64,000 nt of DNA from Gordionus sp. m RMFG-2023 (GCF_954871325.1 NC_088775.1:40959561-41023560), one strand, 5' to 3'; positions 1 to 11,578 are shown, numbered from the stretch's first letter. Notes: generated by a model not told the origin, from the sequence alone. A program made the numbers and translations.

Positions 1-840
1 TTAATAAGTATTTTAAATGTAAAAAATTTCTTCAATAGTTATATTAAATACTTATTACGAATATATTACATATCTATATGTGAAATTATAATAAATTTTA
101 GTTAATAATTAAAAATTATATTATTAAGAAAGCATTTTAGAAATTTAATAAATATTTTAAATGGCAATAAAACATCGTTATATTAAATACTTAGTACAAA
201 TTTATATCTTACAAATTATTATTAAACAGACACTACAAATTTAGTTCAAATACTTAATTTTCCTATACTTAAGTAATTTATTTATGTTTTTTGCTACGGT
301 TTGGATCTTCATTTTTTAAATATAACATTAATAGCCATTTTTGGGATTTTTACTGGTAACAAAATTGGGAACATCCCTTTTTTGGCGATTTATCGTTTAG
401 CGATTTAAAACCGATACCGGCACGCGGCGTTAATTCCGCGCTTATAGTATATGGTTGTAAATTATTATAAAAAAATTTTTCACATTTTTGTCCCTTTTTC
501 CTATATTTCTACCTTTTTTTATTCATTCTTTGCTCATCTCTTTGCTCCCCTAAAACCCATTTCCACCTTCACACGGTGGGGAGCGAACAGCAATGCTGAC
601 TAACAGGAGCTCTGGTGTTATTAGTTATTATTATGCCCTTCGAGAAAGGCGGGTAATAATATTTTTCCCAATATTTAAATCAGAAATTAAGAATATTTTA
701 TGAGGTATGATTTACAAATTTACCTCTTTTTCTACTAAATTTTAATATAATATAAGGTACAATTTTAATATCCAATATTTAAGAACATTAATTCCCGTCA
801 TTCTTGACGGGCTATCAACTAGTATTAATATAAATGACAT
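1..840. other. AT-rich intergenic DNA, no gene seen
   Basis: No coding region is recognisable. Bases 1-240 hold two imperfect direct copies of a ~135-base AT-rich unit (each contains a TATTAAATACTTA-like core). Two patches are richer in G+C: about 370-440 (with repeated GGCGATT/AGCGATT motifs) and 570-650. They resemble transposon ends but I could not pair them with anything. Confidence 0.5.
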
Positions 841-844
841 ATCA

Positions 845-1000
845 AATTTGATATCATATTGGCAGTGCCGGCTACTCAAGTAAGTGTGGAAAGATGTTTC
901 AACAATTAAATTGCTATCTCATTATAGATGTAATTTGAGTAAGCCGAGTTTTGAAAATATATTAATTGTGAGGCTTAATAAAAAAAATTTAAGTAAAAAA
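845..1000 (+). pseudogene. hAT transposase C-terminal (dimerisation) relic
   Basis: Translation shows LAVPATQVSVERCF, the conserved start of the hAT C-terminal dimerisation region, followed after a frame change by residues resembling LSHYRCNLSKPSFENIL in another frame. Only the last ~50 codons remain. The strong hAT end about 330 bases downstream (1187-1333) probably belonged to the same element. Confidence 0.75.
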
Positions 1001-1186
1001 AAGGAAAATATTGTTCATATTAAAATTAATCATTGATATATATTCTTATTTTTATTTTTATATTCATAAATTAAATATTATTTTATAATGTGCAATTAAT
1101 AAAAATGAAGGTTTTATATATGTGTTTTTTAAATTAATGATAAAATAAAAAAATAATTTCCCTATACATAATTGGAATGTAGGTTT

Positions 1187-1333
1187 GAATACAAAAGTGG
1201 CAAACCGGTTTTTAGAGGTTCGAACCGTACCTATATTTTAATTTTTTACGAACCGAACCTGAACCTCGAACCGTTATTTTTATCCGAACCTGAACCCGAA
1301 CCGAACTGATATTCGTTTCGGTTTGGATCCCTG
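1187..1333 (+). repeat. hAT right end with GAACC subterminal repeats
   Basis: A G+C-rich block of repeated GAACCGAACCTGAACC motifs runs into GGTTTGGATCCCTG. Read inward from the end this is CAGGGATCCAAACCGAA, a typical hAT terminus. A related end lies at 2466 in the same orientation, so these are two copies of one family rather than the two ends of one element. Confidence 0.6.
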
Positions 1334-2329
1334 ATAATTATATATTTTATAAAGAAAATATTTTTTTAGAAAATTGGATTTAAAAGATTTTTTTGTCCTA
1401 ACTCCTAACCATGACAGACTATGTGTACATGGGACACACATATGTGATAGTTAGGAAAATCATGAAATAGAGGTCTAATTTATAAATCAGCAATCCAGTA
1501 AGAATAGAGACTAACACATTGGATTTTAATAATAATATTGTAATTCATAACCAATAACTATATTTAAAATTTTTTAGCAAAATTTATGAAAATGATCAAA
1601 TGGCGAGTCTCAACTATACTATGACCAACTATGATCGAGTCCACTAACTTTATATATATAATTCAAAATCATATTAATTCATTTTTATTGATTCTGAAAG
1701 TTTGTCAGACTGAAAAATAGAGTTTAAACTTTCCTATCTATATTAAAATTTTTAAAGCTCTATTTATAAATATAAAGTTTGCAAATATTTGGTATGCCAA
1801 AACACATTTTCTTCTGTAAAAATTAAAATAAGATGTTTTTTGGTGATCTCTTTTTCTTCAAATGTTGAAAATGCATTATATATCAGGCCGAGATATATGG
1901 CTGAGTAAAAAATGTCATTTTTCAAATTTATTTCATCCACGCGGCATAAAAATCGCCCATTGTCAATTGTTCACTTTGTATATATTTTGTCAAAATATAA
2001 TTCGGATAAAAAGCTTTTAATATATCAGTAATTATTTTCCATTCATTTCTGATAGACATTTTTCTCTATCATTGCTTTTAAGCGGTATTTCTTGGCAAAA
2101 GTTTTTTAACTCTACTAATCTCTCCAACATAAATAGATTAAGTTCCATCTTATGCAATAATCTATCAGTGGTTTTTTCAAATTTAATTTGGACAGAATAG
2201 CCATTGTATTGATATGCAGATAATATAAAAAAATTTAATTTGAAAAGAAATACAAATTAAAAATTGCCCCCAAGGAAAATTAAAATTTTAAATTTAGGTT
2301 AATAATTTAAAATTAATTAATATTTAAAA
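1334..2329. other. AT-rich stretch, nothing recognised
   Basis: No open reading frame with recognisable motifs and no clear repeat on either strand. It probably lies inside the element whose right end is at 2466. Confidence 0.4.
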
Positions 2330-2466
2330 CCGTTTTGAACCGGTTTTAAATATTTATAATGGTTCGCTCTTTTTATACTTTCTTTATAACGGTTCAGTTA
2401 CAGCTAGGGCCAGAAAATTATAACGGTACATTCCAGTTTGACGGTTCGGTTTGGTTTGAAACCCTG
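2330..2466 (+). repeat. second hAT right end of the GAACCG family
   Basis: Repeated AACCGGTT, AACGGTTC and GACGGTTCGG motifs end in GGTTTGAAACCCTG. Read inward, CAGGGTTTCAAACCAAACCG matches the end at 1333 except for a few bases. No left partner or target duplication was found. Confidence 0.6.
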
Positions 2467-3199
2467 CTTATTATATATTTTGCTTTTGAAAATTTTTACA
2501 TAAAATATAAAAGAGCCTACTTGCGATAAATAAATAATTTTTATAAATTAAAAATAGAGATATTATATTTTCCAAAAAGAAAGGGGGAGGGGTTCATAAA
2601 TAAAAAAAATTTAATTCCTAATTAGTAACGTCTTTTAAGATCTAAATGTTTCAAATTTTCCCTATAATATTATTCTTAAGCACGAATATTATACTTTTAG
2701 ATAAGTCATCCATACAATTACCAAAGGAAAAAAAAAATCAATTTATGAATATAATAATTTGTAAGTCAGTACCTAACAGATATAGGATAGGGGAACCAAT
2801 CATTGTTATTTTATGATGTAACTTATTATGAATGAATAATGGTCGTCCGAGAATTGTATGTATGAAATTTAGATACAATATTATTATGAATGAATAGAAT
2901 ATATAAATTGTCGTATTATGACAGAATCAACTTTATTATATTGTAATTAATAATAACATAATAAATGCTTGTAAAACTCACAAATTATAAAAAATAGTTC
3001 AAAATTTGCTAAAAATTATTTCCATGATCTTAAATCATATAATAATTATAATCTTGTGTTTCAAATAAATTTTCCAAAGTTGATGTAAAAAATTTATAGT
3101 AATTACATATTACAAAATATTTTTAGCATATTTTAAAATTAATTTTAAAATGGAATCCTTGCTCAACTTTCCTCGTCTTTTCTTATAAACTGTCAGTCT

Positions 3200-5865
3200 C
3201 CTAAAAAGTTTCAAAGCAGTGTCAATATTTTACTAGACCCTAATGTGTGGAATATTTTTCTACCATCAAAAACTTTTACTGGGCTCAAAACAAATATATA
3301 ATTTTTTTTATATTTCCAGATTTTTATGCGTGAAGTTAAAAAGTAGTGGAATTAGAAATTACTTACTGAACCCAAGGGTTTTAAAACATCTTTCTAATAT
3401 CAAAATTATTTAAATAAGCTTAAAACAAAGATCTAAAATAAAATTTTTCTTCGTGGAATAAATTATAATGCCAGTGACACCATATTAATAGATCCAATGG
3501 TTTTAGAAAATCTTTATAATATCAGAAACTTTTTATTGGGTTCTAAACATAATTAAATAAAAAAATTTATATTTCTACATTTCACGCTTAGAGTTAAAAA
3601 AAATGCCACTATAAATTTATTTATAAACATAAGTTTAAAACTTCCTAAAATTAAAAACTATTAACTAGGATAAAAACACAGTTTTATAAAATTTTCGCAA
3701 TTTTTTTCCTCGTGGACTAAAATATAATAACAGTGCTAATTTATTACTAAACCCAAAAGTTTTTGAACATTTTTTTAGTATATACTTTAATAAACTAAGT
3801 TTAAGACAAAATTTTAAAAAAAATTTATAATTGAGTTCCTCGTGGAGTAGGCTAATTTATTACTAGACCCAAAGGTTTTAGAACATCTAATATCACAAAC
3901 AATAAACTAGGTTTATAACAACGTCTTAAAAAAAATTAGAATCTATTTTGCTCGTGGAGTAAAATATAAAAGCAGTACCAATTTATTACAAGGCACAAAG
4001 GTTTAAGAACATCTTTCTAGTATCAAAAACTTTTAACTTAGCCTAAGATAAATTTTTTAAAAAAATTGACATTTAATTTTTCCTCGTGGAGTAAAATATA
4101 ATGGCAGTGAAAATTAATTACTAGACCCAAAGATTTTAGAATTCTTCTAATATTATAAACATTTAACTAGGTTGAAAAACACATCTCAAAAAAAATCATA
4201 ATTTTTTTCCTCCTGGAGTTAAATATAATAGCTGTGCCAATTTATTACAAGGACCAAAGGTTTAAGAACATCTTTCTAGTATCAAAAACTTTTAACTAGG
4301 TTTAAGATAAATTTATAAAAAATTTCAACAATTAATTTTTTCCTTGTGGAGTAAAATATACTGGAGGTGCAAATTTATTACTAGACCCAAAGGTTTAATA
4401 ACATCTTTCGAATATCATAAAACTAGGTTTAAAACAATGTCTTAAAATATTTCATAAATTTCTTTCCTCGTGGAGTAAAATATAACAGCAGTGCTAATTT
4501 ATTACAAGACCAAAAGGTTTAGGAACATCTTTCTAGTATTAGAAATTTTAATTAGGCTTAAGATAAATTTTAAAAAATTTTCACAATTTATTTTTTTCTT
4601 GTAGAGCAAAATATAATGGCAGTGCAAATTTATTACTAGACCCAAAGGTTTTAGAACATCTTCCTATTATCATAAACATTTAACTAGGTTTAAAACAACG
4701 TCTTTGAAAAAATCGTAAATTTTTTTTCTCATGGAGTAAAATATAACAGCAGTGCTAATTTATTACAAGACCAAAAGGTTTAGGAACATCTTTCTAGTAT
4801 CTAAAACTTTTAATTAATCTTAAGATATGTTTTTAAAAAATTTTATAATTTATTTTTTACTCGTAGAGCAAAATATGATAGCAGTGCCAATTTATTACAA
4901 GACCCAAAGGTTTAATAACATCCTTCTATTATCAAAGCCTTTTAACTAAGTCTAAGGTAAATTTTTAAAAAAATTTCGCACTTATTGTTTCCTCCTGGAG
5001 TAAAATATAATGGCAGTACCAATTAATTACTAGACCCAAAGGTTTTAAAACATCTTCTAATATCATAAACATTTAACTAGGTTTAAAAAAACGTGTTAAA
5101 AAATTTATAATTTTTTTCTCGTTGAGTAGAATATACTAGCAGTGCCAATTTATTACAGGACCCAAAGGTTTAAGAGCATCTTTCTATATAAAAACTTTTA
5201 ACAAGGATTAAGATAAATTTTAAAAAAATTTCACAATCTTTTTTCCTTGTGGAGTAAAATATAATGGCAGTGCCAATTAATTGCTAGATCCAAAGGTTTT
5301 AGAACATCTTTCTAATATCACAATTTAAATATATAACAACGTCTTACAAAAAATACCTTAATTTCTTTCCTCGTGGAGTAAAATATAACAGCATTGCCAA
5401 TTTATTACAAGACCCAAAGGTTTAAGAACATTTTTCTAGTATCAAAAACTTTTAACTAAGCTTAGGATAAATTTTTTAAAAATGTTCACAATATATTTTT
5501 TCCTTGTGGAGCAAAATATAATAGCAGTGCAAATTTATTACTAGACCTAAAGATTTTAGAACATCTTCCTAATATCATAAACATTTAACTAGGTTTAAAA
5601 CAACGTCTTAGATAAAATTCGTAAATTTTCCTCGTGGAATAAAATATAATAGCAGTGCTAATTTATTACAAGACCCAAAGATTTAAGAACATCGTTCTAG
5701 TATCAAAAACTTTTAAAGACTTAAGATAAATTTTTAATAAATTTTCACATTTATATTTTCCTCGTGGAGTAATATATAATAGCAGTGCCAATTTATTATT
5801 AGAACCAAAGATTTTTGAACATTTTTTTAATATCAAAAACAATAAACCCGGATTAAAACAAACTA
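3200..5865 (+). repeat. minisatellite array, ~125-135-base unit, about 20 copies
   Basis: Each unit carries, in order, ATTTATTAC(T/A)AGACCCAAAGG, AGAACATCTTTCTA, a stretch like TTTAACTAGGTTTAA, an A/T run, and CTCGTGGAGTAAAATATAA followed by CAGTG. Alternate units resemble each other more than their neighbours (ACTAGACC type against ACAAGACC type), so a ~260-base higher-order unit is likely. A short diverged stretch of the same array sits at about 8820-9290 in copy A2. Confidence 0.85.
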
Positions 5866-5869
5866 GTTT

Positions 5870-6179
5870 TATTTTCTATGCATTTTGTCGACCCAGTAAA
5901 CCAACCCAGCAGGTCGACCCAGCAAGCCAACTCAGCAGGTCAACCCAAAAATTCGACCCAGCAGACCAACCCAGCAAGTCGACTTAGCAGGCCGACCCAG
6001 CCAACCAACCCAGCAGGCCAGCCCACCGAGCCGACCCGATGAGTCGGCTCATGAGACCCATTGGGTCGGGTCGGGTCTGATCTATGGCCAAATTGGTTGG
6101 CTCGGGTTTAGGGTCGTTTTTTTCGGCTCAAACCTTGCTGGGTTTTTGGCCAAGCCGACCCGGCAATTTAACAACACTA
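5870..6179 (+). repeat. GACCCAGC subterminal repeats and right end of A1
   Basis: About 15 tandem variants of GTCGACCCAGCAAGCCAAC are followed by GACCCATTGGGTCGGGTC and end in CGGCAATTTAACAACACTA. Several motifs are self-complementary. The block stands out as G+C-rich in AT-rich surroundings. The same arrangement recurs at 9905-10089. Confidence 0.75.
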
Positions 6180-6428
6180 ATATAATTTAACAATATGGCA
6201 ATTCATAGTTTATTAATTTTAATTTAACATTATATATGGCAATCCGTCGTTTATTAATTTTAATTTAACATCATATACTGATTAGACAATTTATTTTAAC
6301 ATTAAATACGGCAATTCGTAGTTTAGTCATTTTAATTTAAAATTAATTACCTCAATTCGCAGTTAAGACACTTTAATTTAAGATTAATTACAGCAATTCT
6401 TAGTTTATTCATTTTAATTTAACATTGA
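6180..6428 (+). repeat. tandem repeat, ~50-60-base unit, about 5 copies
   Basis: Units share GGCAATTC(G/A)TAGTTTATT followed by TTTTAATTTAACAT. The array lies exactly between the right end of A1 and the start of A2, as if it marks the target or a junction of the two copies. Confidence 0.7.
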
Positions 6429-7313
6429 AGATCTAAATGTTTTCCTAATTTTATCTATGATATTCATTCTTAAGTATGAATATTTGGATTTTGCATAAGT
6501 CATCCACACAATTACCAAAGAAAAAAAATCAATTAAAAATTATAATTTATAATGATGCATTAGCGGTAGAAAGTATTTAGGGGGTTTAGCAAGGCCCGCT
6601 AACACTCGCTTTAACAATCGTGATATGTAAACAAAATATTTGTAAAACTCAGAAATTATGAAAAATAATTTAAAATTTGTCAAGAATTATATCCATGATC
6701 TTCAAATAATAATTAAAATCTTGTGTTTCAAATCAAATTTGATATAAAAAATTTATAGTAGTTACATATTACTTAATATTTTTATAAGATTAGGAAAAAT
6801 ATATGTATCCGAATGTCTTAAATTTAAAAATGAGTTCCTTGCTCAATTTGCCCTGTATTTTCTATTATCTACCAATCCTTTAAAAAGTTTCAAATGATAT
6901 ACCACTAATGACATTAATACTATAGACTGCCGATCATAATGCTAAAATCAAATTTGAAGTGGCAAAAATTGAAGTGATTGGTGGCCATTTTGTGTTTGTA
7001 TCTTTTACGAAAGAAGCATATGATAATTTCATAAATTTCAGGTATATTTTTATTATGTTTATATTTATAATATATATATATATTCTAATTAAACACCAAT
7101 TTATTATTTACCTTATATATTATAGTATATATGAATCAAATAAAGATCACTACTGAATATTTTACTTGAAATATTTCTGCTCTTTATTAACATTTGCAAT
7201 TTATTATTTAATAATGAATATCTTTTATAAGAATTCAATTTAATATTTTTTAATTACTAAAAGATTTAAAATGGTAGTATATTGCTGAGGAAGCAAAATT
7301 TCCTTTCATAAGT

Positions 7314-7571
7314 ATGATATCTCAAATTAATTATTCAATTGTAAAAATTATTTATGGCAGATTTCCTATGAAAGATAAAATATTATTACAAAAGTGGACC
7401 CATGCTGTGAAGAGAGAGAACTTCAATGTAACAAAATATAGTAAATTATGTTCAAAGCATTTTACACCAGATTCATTTATTCCATCTGTTACAAATCATG
7501 TTCAATTAAGAGAGGGAGCAATACCATCAATTTTTAATTTTCCAAAGCATCTTCGAAAAGTAACAAAATAA
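7314..7571 (+). CDS. THAP zinc-finger fragment of P-like element
   Basis: The 85-residue frame holds the second half of a THAP DNA-binding domain: RFPMKDKILLQKWTHAV (the FP and W positions of THAP), SKLCSKHFTPDSF (the paired C and H ligands), and LREGAIPSIFNFP, equivalent to the AVPTIF box that closes the fold. The first C-x-C half is absent. A CAG acceptor just before ATTTCCTATG (near 7356) suggests this is a downstream exon, so the ATG at 7314 is probably not a real start. In the related gene at 22339 that first half is present as its own exon. The copy at 46418-46675 differs at about one residue (MISQ against MISP). Confidence 0.75.
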   Translation: MISQINYSIVKIIYGRFPMKDKILLQKWTHAVKRENFNVTKYSKLCSKHFTPDSFIPSVTNHVQLREGAIPSIFNFPKHLRKVTK

Positions 7572-8164
7572 TGAATAATAAATTGTAACATGCAGGTTTC
7601 CTAGAAGCCAGATTAATTCAAAAATACATGAATATTTTTTTTTATAGAAATCAATTCTAGATTTCTTTTATATTTTTATAATTTATGTCTTATGTCTTTT
7701 ATGTTTTATTTTTGCTTATAATTATGTTATTCCATAATAAATATAAACTATCCATTTATTTCTTTATTTAAATTTAATTCACTAAAGTATAAAAATCAAT
7801 AATGTAAATATATATCATGAAAAATACAAATAATATATATTATGTTATATTTACATCAAATAAAATAATTATATTATTATAATTAATATGTATCGCGAAA
7901 AGAAAATATTAATCTTATAAATCAATAATAAATACAAATAATATATATATGTTATATTTATGTCTAATAAAATTAATTTATTATAACCAATAAAGTCATT
8001 AGAAATTTTCAGATAATTTGTTCTTCACCTATAAATATTTAAGTTAAATAACATATTTTTATATTACTTGGTTTATTGCCCTTGAAAAAGTACAGCCTTG
8101 TTTAGTTTTTGCCTGATATTTAATTGTAATTTTTGATTTACTTTATTACCATAATGATGCATTC

Positions 8165-8452
8165 TTATGTGAAGGTATCTAAAAATAAATTTTTATTAAA
8201 ATCAAGTAAATATTGTATATACCTTTTTATTATAAGTCTTATTATAATTTGATAATGACTTAACCCTGCCTCTTGATCCATATGATCTTGCAGGTCACTA
8301 AGGATATTTGTGCCTAATATTTTTGACAATATTAGACATTCTATTTTTTTAACAGCATGTCTTTTGGTTATTTCATCTACTTTTTCAAAAGCCCTGAATG
8401 AGCTCTCTGTTATTTTGCATAAATTTGACACGCTTTGGGATGGTATTATCAA
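8165..8452 (-). pseudogene. P-element/THAP9-like transposase C-terminal piece
   Basis: The frame reads IIPSQSVSNLCKITESSFR, matching the region after the catalytic domain in P/THAP9 transposases (pattern GGL-PS-SV-C---E--FR). Upstream on the same strand, in other frames, are EEKKVRCDICLHSLI and NDNNYTLIKIKNYGG, so one frame change separates the Cys pair from this piece. The exon before it lies in the terminal repeat. The 95-residue sequence is identical in the copy at 45537-45824. No RNase H-like core remains. Confidence 0.75.
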
Positions 8453-9289
8453 TCCACCATAATTCTTAATTTTTATTAATGTATAATTATTGTCGTTTGC
8501 GGAATTAAATTAGGGAATGTAAACAGATATCACATCTAACTTTCTTTTCTTCATATTCAGTAGTGACCTTTATTTGATTCATATATACTATAATATATAA
8601 GGTAAATAATAAATTGGTGTTTAATTAGAATATATATATATATATATATTATAAATATAAACATAATAAAAATATACCTGAAATTTATGAAATTATCATA
8701 TGGTTCTTTCGTAAAAGATACAAACACAAAATGGCCACCAGTCACTTCAATTTTCGCCACTTCAAATATATTAATCGGCAGTCTATAGTATTAATGTGAT
8801 TGTATACCACTCATATCTAATACCAAATATTATAAACTAAGTTCAAGTTAAAAAAAAAGAATAAAATATAATAGCAGTATCAATATTAGAGGTTTAGAAA
8901 TATTTTTCTAATTATAAAAACTTTTTACTAGTCTGAAAATAAGTATAATTTTTTTTCTATTTCTAGATTTTTAAGGGTGGAGTCAAAAAGTGATGAAAGA
9001 AAAAATTTCTTACTGAATCGAAATATTTTATAACATCTTTCCAATATCAAAATTTTTTAAATAGGCTTAAAACAATTTTAAATAAAATTTTCCTCATCGG
9101 AATAAAATATAATTGCAGTGACACCTCCAATGATTTCAGAAAATCTTTAAATATCCAAAACTTTTTACAAGACTTTTAACATAAATAAAATGTTTTTTTA
9201 ATTTTTACATTTCAAGCGTGGTGTTAAAAAAAATGGCAATAGAAATTTCTTTATAAAAACAAAATTTTAGAACTTTATAATATTAAAAA

Positions 9290-9895
9290 CCACTAAGATT
9301 AAAGAAAGTTTTAAAAAAACTTAAAGATGACGATTATGACAATTGTCACTTTTCTAAGGTACATATTCACTGAAAATTTAATTTAACATGTTTACAATAT
9401 ATATTTTTACCTATTCTCTTCAAAAAAATTCGACAAAACTTAAAAATGACGATTATGATAATTGTCACTTTTCCAAGGTACATATTCACTGAAAATTTAA
9501 TTTAACATGTTTACAATATATATTTTTACCTATTTGCTTCAAAAAAATTCGAAAAAACTTAAAAATGACGATTATGACAATTGTCACTTTTCTAAGGTAC
9601 ATATTCACTGAAAATTTAATTTAACATGTTTACAATACATATTTTTACCTATTTGCTTCAAAAAAACTTAAAGATGACGATTATGACAATTGTCACTTTT
9701 CTATGGTACATATTCACTGAAAATTTAATTTAACATGTTCACAACATATATTTTTACCAAAAAACTTAAAAATGACGATTATGACAATTGTCATTTTTCT
9801 AAGGTACATATTCACTGAAAATTTAATTTAACATGTTTACAATATATATTTTTACCTATTTGCTTCAAAAAAATTCGAAAAAACTTAAAGACGAT
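9290..9895 (-). repeat. ~115-base minisatellite with TGACAATTGTCA palindrome, 5 copies
   Basis: Each unit holds GACGATTATGACAATTGTCA, then TTCTAAGGTACATATTCACT, ATTTAACATGTTTACAATAT and TTTTACCTATTTGCTTC. The same unit builds arrays in three other places: 35090-35625 with 38880-39800, 48890-50680, and 57785-59345. Confidence 0.88.
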
Positions 9896-9904
9896 TATGA
9901 CAAA

Positions 9905-10089
9905 TTTTTATGCAAGCCGACCCAGCAAGCCAACTCATCGGGTCAGCCCAATGGGTTGGCTCATCGGGTCGGCTAATGAGGCCCATTGGGTCGGGTCTGA
10001 TGGTTCGCTCGGGTTTAAGTTCATTTTTTTGCTCAAACCTTGCTGGGTTTTCGGCCAAGCCAACCCGACCCAGCAATTTAACAACACTA
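9905..10089 (+). repeat. GACCCAGC subterminal repeats and right end of A2
   Basis: Variants of AAGCCGACCCAGCAAGCCAA, a palindromic GCCCATTGGGTCGGGTC, and the end CAGCAATTTAACAACACTA. It is near identical in order to the block at 5990-6179. Confidence 0.75.
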
Positions 10090-10114
10090 GACATAGGTTC
10101 ATAGGAAAAATTTA

Positions 10115-10350
10115 TTGAAATTATCGCTTTATTTGAGCCAATTTTTAAATACAGCTTAAATATTTTATCCAGAAAAATATTATACAAGCTTGAAGATTAT
10201 GTTCAAAAATGGCACAAAAGTTGAAAATCTGGCACAAAAGTTTGAAAATCTAATAGCAAAATCTTGAGGCTTAGATTATAATTTTCTGGGTAAAAATTGA
10301 GTTAGCCATTTTTAAAAATCGGCTCAAGTGGAGCAATTTTGCATCACTAT
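10115..10350. mobile_element. short foldback element (MITE), same family as the window-end element
   Basis: Two arms pair: TTTGAGCCAATTTTTAAATA on the left and TTTTTAAAAATCGGCTCAAG on the right, with GGCACAAAAGTT repeats between. The sequence matches the reverse complement of 63826-64000 (shared AGGCTTAGA, GGCACAAA, GAAAAATATTAT). The right end GCATCACTA is a worn form of the AACAACACTA terminus. Confidence 0.6.
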
Positions 10351-10502
10351 TTTATGTATATTATACACACACTTTTTTCTTTTTTTCATACAAATATATA
10401 TATACTTCAATCAGTTTATAAGTAAATAGGTGTGATATACTTTTATTTATATTTAAGAGTATTCAAAATAAAATTATTGGAATCAGAACAGTAAACAAGG
10501 TA

Positions 10503-10508
10503 TTTATT
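10503..10508 (-). promoter_or_regulatory. AATAAA polyadenylation signal after TPK
   Basis: On the minus strand AATAAA begins two bases after the TAA stop of the thiamine pyrophosphokinase gene. In so AT-rich a sequence this can arise by chance, but position and strand fit. Confidence 0.4.
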
Positions 10509-10510
10509 AA

Positions 10511-11578
10511 TTAAACATTTATAGGAATGTTGATCTCCATAGTCCAGATAATAGGCTCATTCAGGGTAGTTATAGTTACAATTTTCTCAATTTGTGGCAA
10601 TTTGATTTCTTTAATATAGGTATTTCCATAATCTTGGGACGTGTTACTATCATAAGAATTTAATTTAAAATTATAACTATTAGAGGTACTGATCATTTTT
10701 CCAAATTCTAAAGTGTCATCCAAATTAAGATTCCATTTTAGACCTTGTGTAATTATTCCTTTGCATTTTCCAGCAAAATTAATTAATCCACAGGCTTCAC
10801 CTTCAAAACCTGTATCAAGAATAATTTTATATATAAATTTAGGGGCTATCAACATGGCAATACTTTGAGGAGATACAAGATAAATCAAGGGTAAAGGATT
10901 TGGCTTTGAATAATGATTATCAATCTTGTTATTATAATCAATGAAATCTCTAAATGTTATGTATAATGTATTTATAGCAGCAATAACATGATCAAACCTG
11001 CCATTTAGTCCTCCTAACACAATAATTTCATAATAAATATCATTATTTTTGGTCTTTGCGAAATTAATTTTAGCATTAAATGGGAAAGAAATCTGAGAAT
11101 CATCTAACCCATAAGACAAATATGATAAATTCCCACCTAAAATTTTCCCTATAACTCTTATTGTTTTTGTAAAATCTGTTTGATTTTGATCATTTATTTT
11201 AATAATATTTGTACCAAGATCATTAAATTTAGATAGCAATTGAATATCAGATGAATCCAAATCACCTGCAATCAAATCTGGAATAAATGGTTTCATGTTA
11301 TTAGATAATTTAAGATTGATTTTTTCAATAATATTGATGGCTCCATCAGTTAAAGCAATATAATCAACTCCACTCCATAATTTTGTTATACAATGCTCAA
11401 AAAATTTATATTCATCACATAAGAGTTTAGAATCAATATTATTTTTTTGAAATATATCATTATTTAATATTAACAGTATTGATTTATTATATTGATTTTT
11501 GCTTTTCCCTAAAAATGATGACTGAAATATTTTTAACGGCTTAATTACCTTTTCTGGATAATCTAAATTAGCTTTCAT
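10511..11578 (-). CDS. TPK1: thiamine pyrophosphokinase
   Basis: Transfers pyrophosphate from ATP to thiamine to make thiamine diphosphate (EC 2.7.6.2), in the cytosol as a homodimer in known members. The single-exon protein is 355 residues from the chosen start MKANLDY. The frame continues 15 codons upstream, but that part (GARSLYRFFCC) does not look like family sequence. Motifs in order: TDGA (77-80), PDLIAGDLDSS (100-110), NDQNQTDFTK (129-138), GGLNGRFDHVIA (189-200), GFEGEACGLI (257-266), TQGLKWNL (277-284), ISTSNSY (296-302) and IIWTM (343-347). These cover the substrate- and metal-binding N-terminal half and the C-terminal beta domain, so it looks full length and intact. It exceeds the human protein (about 243 residues) mainly through an N-terminal extension and polar Asn-rich insertions near 150-182 and 303-330. 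It is the only ordinary host gene I see here, lying between transposons. Confidence 0.93.
   Translation of the reverse strand: MKANLDYPEKVIKPLKIFQSSFLGKSKNQYNKSILLILNNDIFQKNNIDSKLLCDEYKFFEHCITKLWSGVDYIALTDGAINIIEKINLKLSNNMKPFIPDLIAGDLDSSDIQLLSKFNDLGTNIIKINDQNQTDFTKTIRVIGKILGGNLSYLSYGLDDSQISFPFNAKINFAKTKNNDIYYEIIVLGGLNGRFDHVIAAINTLYITFRDFIDYNNKIDNHYSKPNPLPLIYLVSPQSIAMLIAPKFIYKIILDTGFEGEACGLINFAGKCKGIITQGLKWNLNLDDTLEFGKMISTSNSYNFKLNSYDSNTSQDYGNTYIKEIKLPQIEKIVTITTLNEPIIWTMEINIPINV

Larger units (their letters stand above)
2630..6179 (+). mobile_element. non-autonomous hAT-like element copy A1
   Basis: The segment starting at GATCTAAATG (about 2637) is repeated at 6429, and both copies end with a GACCCAGC-rich block closing in TTTAACAACACTA (6179 and 10089). 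That closing sequence is the terminus seen, with clean 8-bp duplications, at both ends of the hAT at 34340-40522, so A1 is assigned to that group. No transposase is present. The interior is mostly a tandem array. The left end is not clear: no TAGTGTTGTTAAA was found upstream. Confidence 0.6.
6906..8802. mobile_element. P-like DNA transposon copy 1 (THAP type), 8-bp target duplication
   Basis: Both flanks carry TATACCAC (6898-6905 and 8803-8810), an exact 8-bp duplication as expected for the P superfamily. Termini are (C/T)AAT(G/C)ACATTAATAC followed by TATAGACTGCCGAT. The inverted repeats are long, about 250 bases each (6906-7165 and 8548-8802), and enclose a THAP zinc-finger exon on the plus strand and a P-transposase C-terminal piece on the minus strand, facing each other. 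The catalytic core is missing, so it is non-autonomous. A near-identical copy lies inverted at 45193-47031. Confidence 0.88.
6429..10089 (+). mobile_element. non-autonomous hAT-like element copy A2, interrupted by a P-like element
   Basis: The start (6429-6900) aligns with 2637-3210 of A1, including CATAAGTCATCCA and TCCATGATCTT. It is interrupted at 6906-8802 by a P-like element. After it come a diverged piece of the A1 array (8820-9290), five units of a different ~115-base minisatellite (9290-9895), and the GACCCAGC end closing at 10089. A1 and A2 are in direct orientation about 250 bases apart. Confidence 0.6.

Noticed and set aside
6959-7156. 65-residue open frame (with relatives at 8557-8760 and 45235-45432) taken as a gene
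   Set aside because: It lies in the inverted repeats of the P-like elements, and its second half is an AT-rich intron (CAG/GTATAT donor, TATATTATAG acceptor). At most the first ~20 codons are an exon.
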